Assembly: GCF_937123705.1 (NCBI RefSeq) | Contig: NZ_CAKZKO010000138.1 | Location: 186,001 to 250,000, forward strand | Direction of reading: 5' to 3' | DNA length: 64,000 nt | Source: an uncultured Paraglaciecola sp. | GTDB taxonomy: Bacteria > Pseudomonadota > Gammaproteobacteria > Enterobacterales > Alteromonadaceae | In this document: positions 48,370-58,534 of the stretch, in pieces | How the letters are laid out: each line of letters begins with the position of its first letter | How positions within the stretch are numbered: position 1 is the first letter of the stretch | Translations under genes and position numbers: made by a program | Notes under the pieces: generated by a model | What the model saw: only the letters and a program-made list of their open reading frames with translations | The model's database searches: none | Told to the model about the DNA's origin: nothing

Positions 48370-48934
48370 AAAACATCTTGGCTTTGCTCTAAACCTAATC
48401 GCGCTGGGGTTATTTTTCCCTGGGATATTGCTCACCATGTTTTCATTTAATATGGAAATGGCCGCCCAAATTAGTAGTTCAACTCTAACGTCTTCATTAA
48501 TTAATAAAGAACTATCCATAGTGGCCACGGTAAGAGAACTATGGGAAGACCAAAGACTGTTGGTGGCCGCAATGATTTTTGCTTTCTCTGTATGTATTCC
48601 ATTACTCAAAACCATATTGCTATGCTTTGCTTACGTCACCTCTTCATTTCAAATCGAAAAAAGGATCGTTGATTTTGTTGGGGCCATAGGAAAATGGTCG
48701 ATGGCTGACGTGTTTGTTATAGCTATTTTCTTAGCGATTATGTCAACAAACCACGCTGAAACTAACAATTTGGAACAGTTAAGCATCTTTGGTTTCAACA
48801 TTGCTTTAGACCTTAGCACTCAAACCTTATCGGCAGCTGGAGAAGGCTTTTATTACTTCACGGCATACTGTGTATTGTCTTTGATAGGTACACAATTGAC
48901 TAGCTCAGCCATTAATCGCGGCATAGCCACTTAA
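48362..48934 (+). CDS. PqiA-like inner-membrane protein
   Basis: 190 residues from the ATG at 48362, overlapping the argR end by 8 bp. Four membrane helices with the paraquat-inducible protein A pattern: [13 protein letters not shown], a helix with [13 protein letters not shown], and [15 protein letters not shown]. It lacks the Cys pairs of full-length PqiA, and the pqiB/MCE partner genes are absent. Role unknown, perhaps in membrane lipid or redox homeostasis. Confidence 0.82.
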   Translation: MYKKHLGFALNLIALGLFFPGILLTMFSFNMEMAAQISSSTLTSSLINKELSIVATVRELWEDQRLLVAAMIFAFSVCIPLLKTILLCFAYVTSSFQIEKRIVDFVGAIGKWSMADVFVIAIFLAIMSTNHAETNNLEQLSIFGFNIALDLSTQTLSAAGEGFYYFTAYCVLSLIGTQLTSSAINRGIAT

Positions 48935-48962
48935 GCGGGGCCCATAAATATCATAATCGCCT

Positions 48963-50558
48963 ATGATTAGACTCCTCACCTTTACCATAGTGATAGCGAC
49001 TAGCCTGTTACTCTGCGCATGTGGCGGCTCGAAGACATCCAATGTATCTCCAACTCCAAGCATTATCGAACCCGATTGGGTAGCTGGGCAGTTCTCTAAT
49101 GCATCAACCTATAAAGATCTATGCTCGACCCCTAGAACGACGCCCGATAGTAACGGAGATACCTTCTTAGATGCTCAAGGCACCTCTATGCACGAAAAAA
49201 TGTGGCTACGTTCTTGGACCAACGATACTTATCTTTGGTATAGCGAGGTAGAAGATAATGACCCTTCACTTTATTCTGTGGTCGACTATTTTAAACAACT
49301 AAAAACCAATGAAAGCACTTCGTCAGCGTCCCTTAAGGACAATTTTCATTTTTCCCAATCTACAGAGGATTACAATAAACGCACTCAAAGTGGCGTCACT
49401 TCAGGGTATGGGATCAGTTGGGAAAGCATAAGTTCTAAGTCACCTCGGCGCATCATAGTGCGCTACACCGAACCTAATTCACCCGCCGCTATTGCTGGTG
49501 TTAAAAGAGGACATGAAATATTAACTATTGACGGTATTGATTTCATCAATTCAACTGTCGAAGCCGAGGTTGATATAATAAATGCCGCCTTGTATCCGTC
49601 AGAGACAGGGCAGAGTTTTAATTTTGTATTTTCCGATGAAGCAGATAATCAAGTATTAGACGCGCAACTAACATCTGCCAATATTGAATTGCAGCCAGTG
49701 CAAAATGTCAAAGTAATAGAAACGGCTGTAGGCAGAATGGGCTATATGCAATTCAATTCTTTTATTCGCATTGGGCAACAAGGATTGATTGATGGGTTTC
49801 AGCAGTTTATTGATAACAACGTTACTGAACTGGTTATTGATCTACGTTATAACGGTGGAGGACTATTGGCCATGGCCTCACAACTCGCCTATATGATTGC
49901 AGGCCCTAGCCAAACCAACAATCAAACCTTTGAAACACTACGATTTAATGACAAACACCCTAGATTTGATCCAATCACTGGCCAATCCATAGAGCCAACC
50001 CCTTTCCACACCAGAGAAATTAATTGGACTTCAAACCAATTTATAAACAACACTTTACCGTCTTTAGATCTAACTCGAGTGTTTATTCTGGCAACTGACA
50101 ATACCTGCTCAGCAAGCGAAGCCGTGATTAATGGCTTGCGGGGCATTGATGTTGAAGTCGTATTAATAGGTGACACAACTTGCGGCAAACCTTTTGGTTT
50201 TTACGCACAAGATAATTGCAGTACCACTTATTTTACCATTCAATTTCAGGGCGTTAATGCCAAAGGATTTGGGGAATACTCAGACGGCTTTAAACCCGTT
50301 TCAAGTCCAATATTCGACGATCAATTATCTGGCTGTACAATCATCGACGATTTTTCTCAGCCACTTGGCGATGAAAATGAAGCCTTATTTGCAGCGGCTA
50401 TGCGTTATGCAGAAACGGGCACTTGTCCGATCCAAAATAATTCTGCAAATAATAGAGCGCTGATCAAAAACCAAAAGGGTATTGCGATCAACACGCCAAA
50501 TCAATTTCTTGAATCCAACAAGATATTAACACCTATTAGTGAGCCTTCAGCTTTATGA
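48963..50558 (+). CDS. S41 family (C-terminal processing) peptidase, lipoprotein
   Basis: 531 residues. Lipobox LCAC (Cys19). A PDZ domain (about 145-225; PNSPAAIAGVKRGHEILTIDG) precedes the S41 catalytic domain. The nucleophile Ser lies in NTCSASEAVINGLRG, preceded by LVIDLRYNGGGL. An envelope protease, substrate unknown. Its stop overlaps the start of the next small lipoprotein gene as ATGA. Confidence 0.9.
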   Translation: MIRLLTFTIVIATSLLLCACGGSKTSNVSPTPSIIEPDWVAGQFSNASTYKDLCSTPRTTPDSNGDTFLDAQGTSMHEKMWLRSWTNDTYLWYSEVEDNDPSLYSVVDYFKQLKTNESTSSASLKDNFHFSQSTEDYNKRTQSGVTSGYGISWESISSKSPRRIIVRYTEPNSPAAIAGVKRGHEILTIDGIDFINSTVEAEVDIINAALYPSETGQSFNFVFSDEADNQVLDAQLTSANIELQPVQNVKVIETAVGRMGYMQFNSFIRIGQQGLIDGFQQFIDNNVTELVIDLRYNGGGLLAMASQLAYMIAGPSQTNNQTFETLRFNDKHPRFDPITGQSIEPTPFHTREINWTSNQFINNTLPSLDLTRVFILATDNTCSASEAVINGLRGIDVEVVLIGDTTCGKPFGFYAQDNCSTTYFTIQFQGVNAKGFGEYSDGFKPVSSPIFDDQLSGCTIIDDFSQPLGDENEALFAAAMRYAETGTCPIQNNSANNRALIKNQKGIAINTPNQFLESNKILTPISEPSAL

Positions 50559-50935
50559 AAAAATATTTGCTAAACAGCGTTGGCCTTTTCACTGCCATTA
50601 GTTTACAAGGCTGCATGGCGTCACAAACGCCAGACTACTTACCCGCCCTGCTGGTGCAGCCTAACGCTAACACTCGAATTATATTAGAGACAGCCATTGG
50701 CCAACTGCTAAATAGTCAGCCAATTAAACTTGCTAACAGCGTTTTTACAAAGCAACACACTATTATGATTGAACGTCAGCAAACTATAAATGGCGACATT
50801 TCCATGGGTAGAGGTGTAGATTTTGCTGATTCTGTGTCTTTACTAACAAAAAGTGGTAAGTGCTATTTGCAACATGTGCAAAGCAAGCGAATAGAACAAG
50901 TCAAGGGTATTGGTTGCCAAGCTTTACATGACTAA
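50555..50935 (+). CDS. Small lipoprotein coupled to the S41 peptidase
   Basis: 126 residues. Lipobox LQGC (Cys20). The mature part has two Cys (KCYLQHVQ, GIGCQALHD). No family recognised. ATGA overlap with the S41 gene suggests that it is a partner, inhibitor or substrate-presenting protein of that protease (inference). Confidence 0.75.
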   Translation: MKKYLLNSVGLFTAISLQGCMASQTPDYLPALLVQPNANTRIILETAIGQLLNSQPIKLANSVFTKQHTIMIERQQTINGDISMGRGVDFADSVSLLTKSGKCYLQHVQSKRIEQVKGIGCQALHD

Positions 50936-50962
50936 TACCACATTGGATATGGCCAGTTTCAT

Positions 50963-52279
50963 TTAGTGTTGTTGATTGTTTTGACTCAGTAACTGGCCCA
51001 TAGCTTGATTAAGTAAGGCTTGCATCTTCATGCCTGCTTGCCCCACACTGCTTTCACCTTCGCCCACTACTGAAGTTTGGGCGGCTAGGGTAAATTCTCT
51101 ACCTCCTTGATAGTCAGGCAAACACACATGAGCCAATACCACGCTTTCACCTGTGCCCCGTGTTTCACTTGGGCCAGAACCCGATTTTTGCCAAATCCGC
51201 CATTTTCCTTGAGTCATTTTATCTAACACCGCTTTGGGAGCGTTCATCGGTAGCCCAGAAATCGCCTTGGCCACTGCGCGGCTTAACATTAAACCAATAC
51301 CTTGGAGCATACCGCCAACTTGATGCTGCGGATCGCTATGCCCAGTGCCGTAAAATAACACTTCAATATCGGACGCTTGAATATGCGGTTGCCGAGTTAA
51401 TTCGTCTCGTTCATGGCTGGCCAGTCTTTTTAGCCATTCGGCCTGCGCTAGAGTAGTCATTGGCTTATTACCTGTTAAGCCACAATCTTCGCATCGATAG
51501 CTCTGATAACCGGGATCATCACTGCCCTTTTCTAGTTCTGGCATAGTCACTTTATTTGCAGAAATAGTTGATTGCCAAATGGCAGACCTTGGCTTAAACA
51601 CCTTTACGGCATAGGATCCTCTAAACCGCACTAAAGGATTAGCCAATTGCAACCAGCCGTTATGAAACAGTGCGGTAGCCTTATCACGGCCTACCGTATT
51701 TAAAAAATAAGTAGCAATCGCATTTGAATTGCCATCGGCTGCACCAAAAGGCTGATAACTATGAATACTGGTGATCAAATCTGCAAGTGGCGTGTCTCCC
51801 GCGAGGCTGGTTGCACCCACACCCTTTTGCCTCGCTTTTGCCACAGCAGCTGTAAAAGCCATAATTTTAGATGAACTCCAAGGTTCGTATAACTGATCTT
51901 GGGTTTGTGCATTAGCCAAATAACGATAAGCCAAACCTTGGCGACTCTGGTGAAAATCGATGACTAAGACCCGCCCTTGATCTGCGGCCACATCAAAAGA
52001 ATCCCAATCAGAAGCAATTCTTTGCTCCCAATTGGCATCCTGATAATTCACTTGCTGTGAAGTGCGATAGTCTTTATCTATTACTCTTGAGGATGAAGTA
52101 GATAAAGGGCAACTAATAAAAGAATCAGATATGTTAGCAGGCAGATAAGGCTCTGCTCCCATTACCTTATCGTAATAAACCTGACCTTTATTGCTACTAG
52201 ATGATGAGTCAGCGAAAGCCTGAGATATAGATAAAAATAACAAGCCAAAATACAATAGGGTAAATTTAAGAGTCTTCAT
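50963..52279 (-). CDS. Secreted serine hydrolase, beta-lactamase/PBP-like
   Basis: 438 residues from the ATG at 52277-52279, which starts a good signal peptide (LFLSISQAFA). An SxxK motif lies in PWSSSKIMAFTAAVA, a KSG triad in WQKSGSGPSE, and a candidate SxN region in GNSNAIATYFLNTVG. The motif order fits the penicillin-recognising serine enzyme fold. Two CxxC-like Cys (YRCEDCGL) are unusual. Function, whether esterase, carboxypeptidase or other, is not determined. Confidence 0.75.
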   Translation of the reverse strand: MKTLKFTLLYFGLLFLSISQAFADSSSSSNKGQVYYDKVMGAEPYLPANISDSFISCPLSTSSSRVIDKDYRTSQQVNYQDANWEQRIASDWDSFDVAADQGRVLVIDFHQSRQGLAYRYLANAQTQDQLYEPWSSSKIMAFTAAVAKARQKGVGATSLAGDTPLADLITSIHSYQPFGAADGNSNAIATYFLNTVGRDKATALFHNGWLQLANPLVRFRGSYAVKVFKPRSAIWQSTISANKVTMPELEKGSDDPGYQSYRCEDCGLTGNKPMTTLAQAEWLKRLASHERDELTRQPHIQASDIEVLFYGTGHSDPQHQVGGMLQGIGLMLSRAVAKAISGLPMNAPKAVLDKMTQGKWRIWQKSGSGPSETRGTGESVVLAHVCLPDYQGGREFTLAAQTSVVGEGESSVGQAGMKMQALLNQAMGQLLSQNNQQH

Positions 52280-52350
52280 ATAATAATTTATTAAGGTATA
52301 TGTATAAACCAAAAATACTTTATTCATCATTAAAGTCAAGGGCACTCAAT

Positions 52351-52677
52351 TCAAGAATGATTATCACTAACGTCAACTTTTGGGTTTATATGAAGCGATT
52401 GTTCCATGGCTTTATGGATTGTGTGAATGATCGTGATACCGCTTTGGTTTTCCATGTAATAAATTAAGTGTTTTTCGAAAAGAAACACACGCACACCTTG
52501 CTCTTTGTATGGTATGTAAAACTTGCCAAGTGTAGGCATTTTAGCCAAAATAATAGTTTGTTTTTGCGGTCTTGAAACGTAACTAGCGGCTTGCGCGCTT
52601 CCCCAAAGTTCTTTTGTGTAGGAAACAATGCTTTCAAGGTCGCTTTCAACGTTTTCTGCAAAAACAACGCTAGGCAT
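52351..52677 (-). CDS. RelE/ParE-family toxin
   Basis: 108 residues. The fold is recognised from FAENVESDLESIVSYTKELWGSAQAASYV at the N-terminus and the YYMENQSGITIIHTIHK strand pair near the end. ParE-type toxins inhibit gyrase, while RelE types cut mRNA; I cannot separate them. The reading frame looks intact. It begins 19 bp after the antitoxin frame on the same strand. Confidence 0.85.
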   Translation of the reverse strand: MPSVVFAENVESDLESIVSYTKELWGSAQAASYVSRPQKQTIILAKMPTLGKFYIPYKEQGVRVFLFEKHLIYYMENQSGITIIHTIHKAMEQSLHINPKVDVSDNHS

Positions 52678-52696
52678 ATGCGATATCCATTAATCG

Positions 52697-52930
52697 TTAA
52701 AACACCTCATCGCCACCCGAAACGCGACCTTCTTGAACAGCCTTTAAGCCATCATCTAACCGCTGATGAAATAGCTTCTCTCGAAGTGCTTGGATCTCTT
52801 GGTATTCTTACATTGATATCATGACTGCTGCAGGTTTACCATTTTTGCTAATACATACAGGCTCTTTCTGCGCTTTCATTACCACATCACCAAACGCATT
52901 TTTTGCATCGACTGAACTTACAATTTCCAT
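52697..52930 (-). pseudogene. Phd/YefM-family antitoxin with in-frame stop codon
   Basis: The frame from the ATG at 52928-52930 gives a typical Phd N-terminus (EIVSSVDAKNAFGDVV, KNGKPAAVMIS). It reaches TAA at 52808-52810 after 40 residues. The same frame continues for 36 more codons (EYQEIQALREKLF, then GRVSGGDEVF) to a natural stop at 52697-52699. One base change (from CAA, GAA or AAA) explains the stop. The truncated product would keep the DNA-binding half and lose the toxin-wrapping half. Confidence 0.88.
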
Positions 52931-53045
52931 TTTTCACCTATTCCTTTAAATGGCCATTATAGATTGAATAGCTTTAATAGCTCTTTTTGTCGATGACATG
53001 AAATTTGTGCTAGAAGTGCATGGAGTCAGACTATTTACCCCCAAA

Positions 53046-53078
53046 CAAAAAAGCGCTAACCTTGCGGAAAGCGCCTTT
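53046..53078 (-). terminator. Terminator of the S10 operon
   Basis: On the minus strand GGCGCT and AGCGC arms, extended by A-T pairs, are followed by six T. It lies 24 bp after the rpsQ stop. Confidence 0.8.
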
Positions 53079-53101
53079 CAAATTTTTAACTAAGACTTAA
53101 A

Positions 53102-53353
53102 TTAAGCTTTAGTTACAACGTCTACTAACATCCAGTTTTTGGATTTAGACAAAGGACGGCATTCACGAATTGTGACTACATCTCCTTCGTTACATTGGTT
53201 AGTTTCGTCATGTGCGTGTAGCTTAGTAGTACGTTTGATGAATTTCCCATAAATTGGGTGCTTCACTTTGCGTTCTACTGCAACTGTGATGGATTTCTCC
53301 ATTTTGTTGCTAACCACACGACCTTGTACTGTACGAAATGTTTGTTCAGTCAT
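53102..53353 (-). CDS. rpsQ: 30S ribosomal protein S17
   Basis: 83 residues, beginning [20 protein letters not shown]; it binds 16S rRNA 5' domain. Last gene of the S10 operon, two bases after rpmC. In most gammaproteobacteria rplN would follow; here a terminator and a toxin-antitoxin locus follow instead. Confidence 0.98.
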   Translation of the reverse strand: MTEQTFRTVQGRVVSNKMEKSITVAVERKVKHPIYGKFIKRTTKLHAHDETNQCNEGDVVTIRECRPLSKSKNWMLVDVVTKA

Positions 53354-53354
53354 C

Positions 53355-53558
53355 TTATGCTCCTGTTGGGGCTGAAGACTTTTCAGTCATAATGGTTTTA
53401 ACACGCGCAATAGACCGGCGCACCTTGCGAAGACCGTCAGTTTTTTCAAGCTGACCTGTGCTCGCTTGCATACGCAAGTTGAATTGTTCACGAAGTAAGC
53501 TTAAAAGCTCAACGTTCAATTCTTCTACGCTTTTATCTTTCAGTTCTGCTGCTTTCAT
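53355..53558 (-). CDS. rpmC: 50S ribosomal protein L29
   Basis: 67 residues (E. coli 63), with the typical [17 protein letters not shown] helix. It sits at the exit tunnel near L23. The start overlaps the rplP stop by one base (TAATG). Confidence 0.97.
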   Translation of the reverse strand: MKAAELKDKSVEELNVELLSLLREQFNLRMQASTGQLEKTDGLRKVRRSIARVKTIMTEKSSAPTGA

Positions 53559-53968
53559 TACATCACCGTCCGAGTTACGAAAGTTGTTTTAAAGGGCAAC
53601 TTAGACGCGGCCAATGCAAACGCTTCACGTGCTACTTCTTCTGGAACACCTTCCATTTCGTATAACACACGACCCGGCTGAATTTGGCAAACCCAGTATT
53701 CAACGTTACCTTTACCTTTACCTTGACGCACTTCTAGAGGCTTCTCAGTAATTGGCTTGTCAGGGAAAACTCGTATCCAAATTTTACCTTGACGCTTAAC
53801 GGCACGTGTCATAGCACGACGAGCTGCTTCGATTTGGCGCGCAGTCATACGACCACGTCCTACGGATTTAAGTCCGTAAGTTCCGAAACTTACACTGTCA
53901 CCCGTAGCAAAACCACGGTTGCGACCTTTGTGCATTTTACGAAACTTCATACGTTTAGGTTGTAACAT
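53558..53968 (-). CDS. rplP: 50S ribosomal protein L16
   Basis: 136 residues, beginning [19 protein letters not shown]. It organises the A-site tRNA region of the large subunit. Coupled to rpmC by the TAATG overlap and two bases after rpsC. Confidence 0.98.
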   Translation of the reverse strand: MLQPKRMKFRKMHKGRNRGFATGDSVSFGTYGLKSVGRGRMTARQIEAARRAMTRAVKRQGKIWIRVFPDKPITEKPLEVRQGKGKGNVEYWVCQIQPGRVLYEMEGVPEEVAREAFALAASKLPFKTTFVTRTVM

Positions 53969-53970
53969 AA

Positions 53971-54672
53971 TTAGCCCTCACGCTTAGGAGCACGGCCCTT
54001 CTTCTTAGGTGCGGCAGCTGGCTGCTCGTGAGTAAGTGGCATGCCACCTAATACTTCACCTTTGAAGATCCATACTTTTACGCCAATGATACCGTACTGA
54101 GTAGCTGCTTCTGACGTTGCATAGTCGATATCAGCACGGAAAGTGTGTAATGGTACACGACCTTCACGATACCACTCGGCTCGCGCAATTTCAGCACCGC
54201 CTAAACGGCCGCTTACTTGAACTTTGATACCTTTAGCACCAATTCGCATTGCATTTTGTACAGCACGTTTCATAGCACGACGGAACATAACCCGACGCTC
54301 TAATTGACTTGCGATACTGTCTGCAACAAGTTGTCCGTCTAATTCAGGCTTGCGTACTTCAGCGATGTTGATCTGAGCTGGCACACCGGCTAGCTTAGAT
54401 ACATGCTTACGTAGCTTCTCAACGTCTTCACCTTTTTTACCGATAACAACACCAGGACGAGCTGTGTGAATAGTCACACGTATGCTTTTCGCTGGACGTT
54501 CGATAACGATTTTCGAAAGTGAAGCACTTTTAAGTGCCTTAGTCAGATACTGACGTACCTGATGATCATTAAACAGGTTATCTGCATAATCTGCAGTATT
54601 AGCGTACCAGGTAGATGTCCATGGTTTGCTGATACCCAGGCGTATACCTGTAGGATGTACCTTCTGTCCCAT
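53971..54672 (-). CDS. rpsC: 30S ribosomal protein S3
   Basis: 233 residues, the E. coli length. The KH domain motif [14 protein letters not shown] is present, and it forms part of the mRNA entry channel. The C-terminal tail is basic ([12 protein letters not shown]). Confidence 0.98.
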   Translation of the reverse strand: MGQKVHPTGIRLGISKPWTSTWYANTADYADNLFNDHQVRQYLTKALKSASLSKIVIERPAKSIRVTIHTARPGVVIGKKGEDVEKLRKHVSKLAGVPAQINIAEVRKPELDGQLVADSIASQLERRVMFRRAMKRAVQNAMRIGAKGIKVQVSGRLGGAEIARAEWYREGRVPLHTFRADIDYATSEAATQYGIIGVKVWIFKGEVLGGMPLTHEQPAAAPKKKGRAPKREG

Positions 54673-54681
54673 TACTTTCTC

Positions 54682-55014
54682 CTAGTTATCAGACACAACA
54701 ACAGTGATGTGACTGCTACGCTTAAATATACGATCAGCACGGCCTTTGGCTCTTGGCTTGATACGCTTCATAGTTGGACCTTCGTCAACAAAGATTTTAG
54801 ATACTGACAATTCGTCGATATCTGCACCTTCGTTATGTTCGGCGTTCGCAATCGCTGACTCTAGTACTTTCTTGACTAGATCGGCGCCTTTCTTTTGGCT
54901 ATAAGCCAAAACTTCAAGGGCCTTTTCAACGTGTAAACCACGAATTTGATCTGCTACCAAGCGAGCCTTTTGAGCAGAGGTACGAGCATGACGATGTTTA
55001 GCAAAAGCTTCCAT
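54682..55014 (-). CDS. rplV: 50S ribosomal protein L22
   Basis: 110 residues, E. coli length. The extended loop that lines the exit tunnel ([18 protein letters not shown]) is intact, so no macrolide-resistance deletion is seen. Confidence 0.98.
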   Translation of the reverse strand: MEAFAKHRHARTSAQKARLVADQIRGLHVEKALEVLAYSQKKGADLVKKVLESAIANAEHNEGADIDELSVSKIFVDEGPTMKRIKPRAKGRADRIFKRSSHITVVVSDN

Positions 55015-55024
55015 AATCTATTTC

Positions 55025-55300
55025 CTATCTCTTGGCTTTCTTATCCGCGACATGGCCACGGTAAGTACGCGTTGGAGCAAATTCGCCCAATTTATGGCCG
55101 ACCATCTCGTCACTGACAAATACAGGAACGTGTTGGCGACCGTTATGGACTGCAATGGTCAACCCAATCATATCTGGGATGATCATAGAGCGACGAGACC
55201 AAGTCTTAATTGGTTTTTTCTCGCCTTTCTCCACTGCAGCCTCGACCTTCTTCAGCAAGTGTAGGTCTATAAATGGACCCTTCTTGAGAGAACGTGGCAT
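55025..55300 (-). CDS. rpsS: 30S ribosomal protein S19
   Basis: 91 residues, beginning [18 protein letters not shown]. It contacts S13 and the head of 16S rRNA. Ten bases upstream of rplV. Confidence 0.98.
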   Translation of the reverse strand: MPRSLKKGPFIDLHLLKKVEAAVEKGEKKPIKTWSRRSMIIPDMIGLTIAVHNGRQHVPVFVSDEMVGHKLGEFAPTRTYRGHVADKKAKR

Positions 55301-55315
55301 GGTGAATCCTCGCTG

Positions 55316-56140
55316 TTACTTATTACGACGACGTACGATTAATTTATCAGTACGCTTGTTACTACGTGTTTTCTTACCCTTAGTTGGAACGCCCCAAGGT
55401 GAAACAGGATGACGGCCACCAGAGGTACGACCTTCACCACCACCATGTGGGTGATCAACAGGGTTCATGGCTACACCACGTACAGTTGGGCGGATACCGC
55501 GCCATCTGTTCGCACCGGCTTTACCAAGTGAACGTAGCATGTGTTCTGCATTACCGATTTCACCAATGGTGGCACGGCAATCTGCTAATACTCGGCGAAC
55601 TTCACCAGAACGTAAACGAAGAGTTACATAACCTTCGGCACGTGCCAGGATCTGCGCGTAAGTACCTGCAGAACGAGCAATTTGGGCACCTTTACCAGGC
55701 TTCATTTCAATAGCGTGTACCGTAGTACCTACTGGAATGTTACGCATTGGCAAAGTATTACCTGCTTTAATTGGCGCATCAGAACCCGATTGGATTGCAT
55801 CGCCTGCTTTAGCACCTTTAGGCGCTAAAATATAACGACGCTCACCATCTGCGTACAACACCAAACAGATGTTTGCAGAACGGTTTGGATCGTATTCTAA
55901 ACGTTCAATTTTGGCTGGGATGCCGTCTTTGTTACGTTTAAAATCGATTACACGATAATGATGCTTGTGACCGCCACCAATATGACGCACGGTAATGCGA
56001 CCATTGTTGTTACGACCACCAGATTTGCTGTTCTTTTCAAGCAAAGGTGCATAAGGTGCGCCTTTGTGTAGATCAGGATTAACAACCTGAACTACGTGAC
56101 GACGACCAGCTGAAGTCGGCTTAGCTTTCAATAATGGCAT
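55316..56140 (-). CDS. rplB: 50S ribosomal protein L2
   Basis: 274 residues. Needed for subunit association and peptidyl transfer. The conserved [20 protein letters not shown] holds the essential His near residue 229. Confidence 0.98.
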   Translation of the reverse strand: MPLLKAKPTSAGRRHVVQVVNPDLHKGAPYAPLLEKNSKSGGRNNNGRITVRHIGGGHKHHYRVIDFKRNKDGIPAKIERLEYDPNRSANICLVLYADGERRYILAPKGAKAGDAIQSGSDAPIKAGNTLPMRNIPVGTTVHAIEMKPGKGAQIARSAGTYAQILARAEGYVTLRLRSGEVRRVLADCRATIGEIGNAEHMLRSLGKAGANRWRGIRPTVRGVAMNPVDHPHGGGEGRTSGGRHPVSPWGVPTKGKKTRSNKRTDKLIVRRRNK

Positions 56141-56154
56141 ATCTAATCCCCTTC

Positions 56155-56457
56155 TTAGCCTTCGCTGCCAGCAAAGTCGATGTCTTGACCTTCTTTAAGA
56201 ACAACGTAGGCTTTTTTCCAGTCTTTACGCTTACCAAAAGATTGACCGTGACGCTTGGTTTTACCCTTCACGTTTAGGGTACGAACAGAATCAACTTCAA
56301 CTTCGAACAATTTTTCAACTGCCGCCTTGATTTCTTCTTTGTTCGCATCTTTCACTACTTTCAAAACAACAGTGTTGTTCATCTCAGCAGAAAGCGTTGC
56401 TTTTTCAGAAACATGTGGTGCTAATAGCACCTTAAGTAGACGCTCTTCACTTATCAT
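56155..56457 (-). CDS. rplW: 50S ribosomal protein L23
   Basis: 100 residues, E. coli length. Docking site for trigger factor and SRP at the tunnel exit. Its ATG overlaps the rplD stop as ATGA. Confidence 0.98.
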   Translation of the reverse strand: MISEERLLKVLLAPHVSEKATLSAEMNNTVVLKVVKDANKEEIKAAVEKLFEVEVDSVRTLNVKGKTKRHGQSFGKRKDWKKAYVVLKEGQDIDFAGSEG

Positions 56458-57062
56458 GCTAGCGACTCCTCTAATTGTTTAACTGCATCAGCAGTCATCA
56501 ATACTTTTTCGAATGCAATAAGACTTACTGGGTCAATACCCTGAACATCACGCACATCAACTTTATATAAGTTACGTGCAGACAAGAACAAGTTCTCATC
56601 AACTTCTGATGTTACGATAAGTACATCTTTAAGTTCATACTCGGCTAACTTAGAAATTAATTCCTTAGTTTTAGGCGTATCAACTGCAAATTTTTCAACC
56701 ACGATTAAACGTTCTTGACGTACCAATTCAGAAAGGATGCTTTGTATCGCACCACGGTACATCTTTTTGTTAACCTTTTGGCTGTGATCCTGTGGCTTAG
56801 CTGCGAACGTTACGCCACCAGAACGCCAGATAGGACTACGGATTGTACCAGCACGGGCACGACCTGTTCCTTTTTGACGCCAAGGTTTAGCACCACCACC
56901 GCGTACTTCAGAGCGTGTTTTTTGTGCGCGAGAACCCTGACGAGCTCCTGCACCGAATGCCACTACTACTTGGTGTACTAGTGCTTCGTTAAAATCACGT
57001 CCAAAGGTTGCTTCGGATACTTCAAGACCGCCTTTGGCGTCTTTCAATACTAATTCCATCAC
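56454..57062 (-). CDS. rplD: 50S ribosomal protein L4
   Basis: 202 residues (E. coli 201). Besides its place at the exit tunnel, L4 represses the S10 operon in enterobacteria by binding the mRNA leader. The tunnel loop ([19 protein letters not shown]) is intact. Confidence 0.98.
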   Translation of the reverse strand: MMELVLKDAKGGLEVSEATFGRDFNEALVHQVVVAFGAGARQGSRAQKTRSEVRGGGAKPWRQKGTGRARAGTIRSPIWRSGGVTFAAKPQDHSQKVNKKMYRGAIQSILSELVRQERLIVVEKFAVDTPKTKELISKLAEYELKDVLIVTSEVDENLFLSARNLYKVDVRDVQGIDPVSLIAFEKVLMTADAVKQLEESLA

Positions 57063-57077
57063 TTAACTCCCCAGACG

Positions 57078-57716
57078 TTACGCTTTGACAGCAGCTTTGA
57101 TGATGACATCGCCACCAGCTGCACCAGGAACTGTACCTTTTACTAATAAAAGGTTGTTCTCAGCATCAACTCTGACTACGTCCAAAGACTGCATAGTGAC
57201 ACGTTTGTTACCCATCTGACCGGCCATTTTCTTACCTTTGAAAACTTTACCAGGTGATTGGTTTTGACCAATCGAACCAGGTGCACGATGCGACAATGAG
57301 TTACCATGTGTGTTACGTTGGTGGCTAAAGTTCCAGCGCTTAATCGCACCTTGGAAACCTTTACCTTTAGAAGTACCGACAACGTCAACCATTTTAGTTT
57401 CAGCAAAAATTTCAACAGTGATTTCACTGCCAACTTCTATGCCTTCGCCTTCATTGTTGTCTAAGCGGAACTCCCATAAACCGCGGCCTGCTTCCACGCC
57501 AGCTTTAGCAAAATGACCTGCTGCTGCTTTATTAACGCGGTTCGCTTTTTTCTCGCCAGCGGTGACTTGAAGCGCTTTATACCCGTCAGTATCTTCAGTA
57601 CGTAACTGAGTCACACGATTCGGGGTGGCTTCTATAACAGTCACAGGAATTGATACACCATCTTCAGTGAAGATGCGTGTCATTCCTACTTTACGACCGA
57701 TAAGTCCAATCGCCAT
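57078..57716 (-). CDS. rplC: 50S ribosomal protein L3
   Basis: 212 residues (E. coli 209). The extension with the PrmB-methylated Gln is seen in [20 protein letters not shown]. An early 50S assembly protein. Confidence 0.98.
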   Translation of the reverse strand: MAIGLIGRKVGMTRIFTEDGVSIPVTVIEATPNRVTQLRTEDTDGYKALQVTAGEKKANRVNKAAAGHFAKAGVEAGRGLWEFRLDNNEGEGIEVGSEITVEIFAETKMVDVVGTSKGKGFQGAIKRWNFSHQRNTHGNSLSHRAPGSIGQNQSPGKVFKGKKMAGQMGNKRVTMQSLDVVRVDAENNLLLVKGTVPGAAGGDVIIKAAVKA

Positions 57717-57733
57717 GTTAAAACCCTCTCTTG

Positions 57734-58261
<528 letters not shown>

Positions 58262-58534
58262 GTGCTTTTTACAGATAATGTACTTAGAATACCGATTGTT
58301 ACAGTGATTGACGACCTAGCCAAGGCCCAAAGGAGAAACTTCGTTGACTAGGCACCATGTAAAACACCTTAGGTAGCCCGACTGTTCATCGCTTTATCAG
58401 TCAATTATTTGTCCAAAATGCGCTTTAAACTCACTTTACCCCAGTAAAAGCTATTTGCTGTCTGTAGCGTGTCAGTTATAGTAGGCTTTACAATATTAGA
58501 AAAACAATAGCCTAAAAGCGTATTAAGCAACTAT
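58262..58534. other. Intergenic region between the S10 promoter and the GAF-GspE gene
   Basis: No gene is seen. At about 58310-58365 an imperfect inverted repeat (CCTAGCCAA against TTGACTAGG) surrounds CCCAAAGGAGAA. The preceding ATACCGATTGTTACAGTGATT may belong to the same degenerate repeat. No clear promoter for the downstream gene. Confidence 0.4.

Noticed and set aside
52591..52824. Plus-strand 77-codon frame across the toxin-antitoxin junction
   Set aside because: Overlaps two minus-strand frames with clear family motifs; its product has none.
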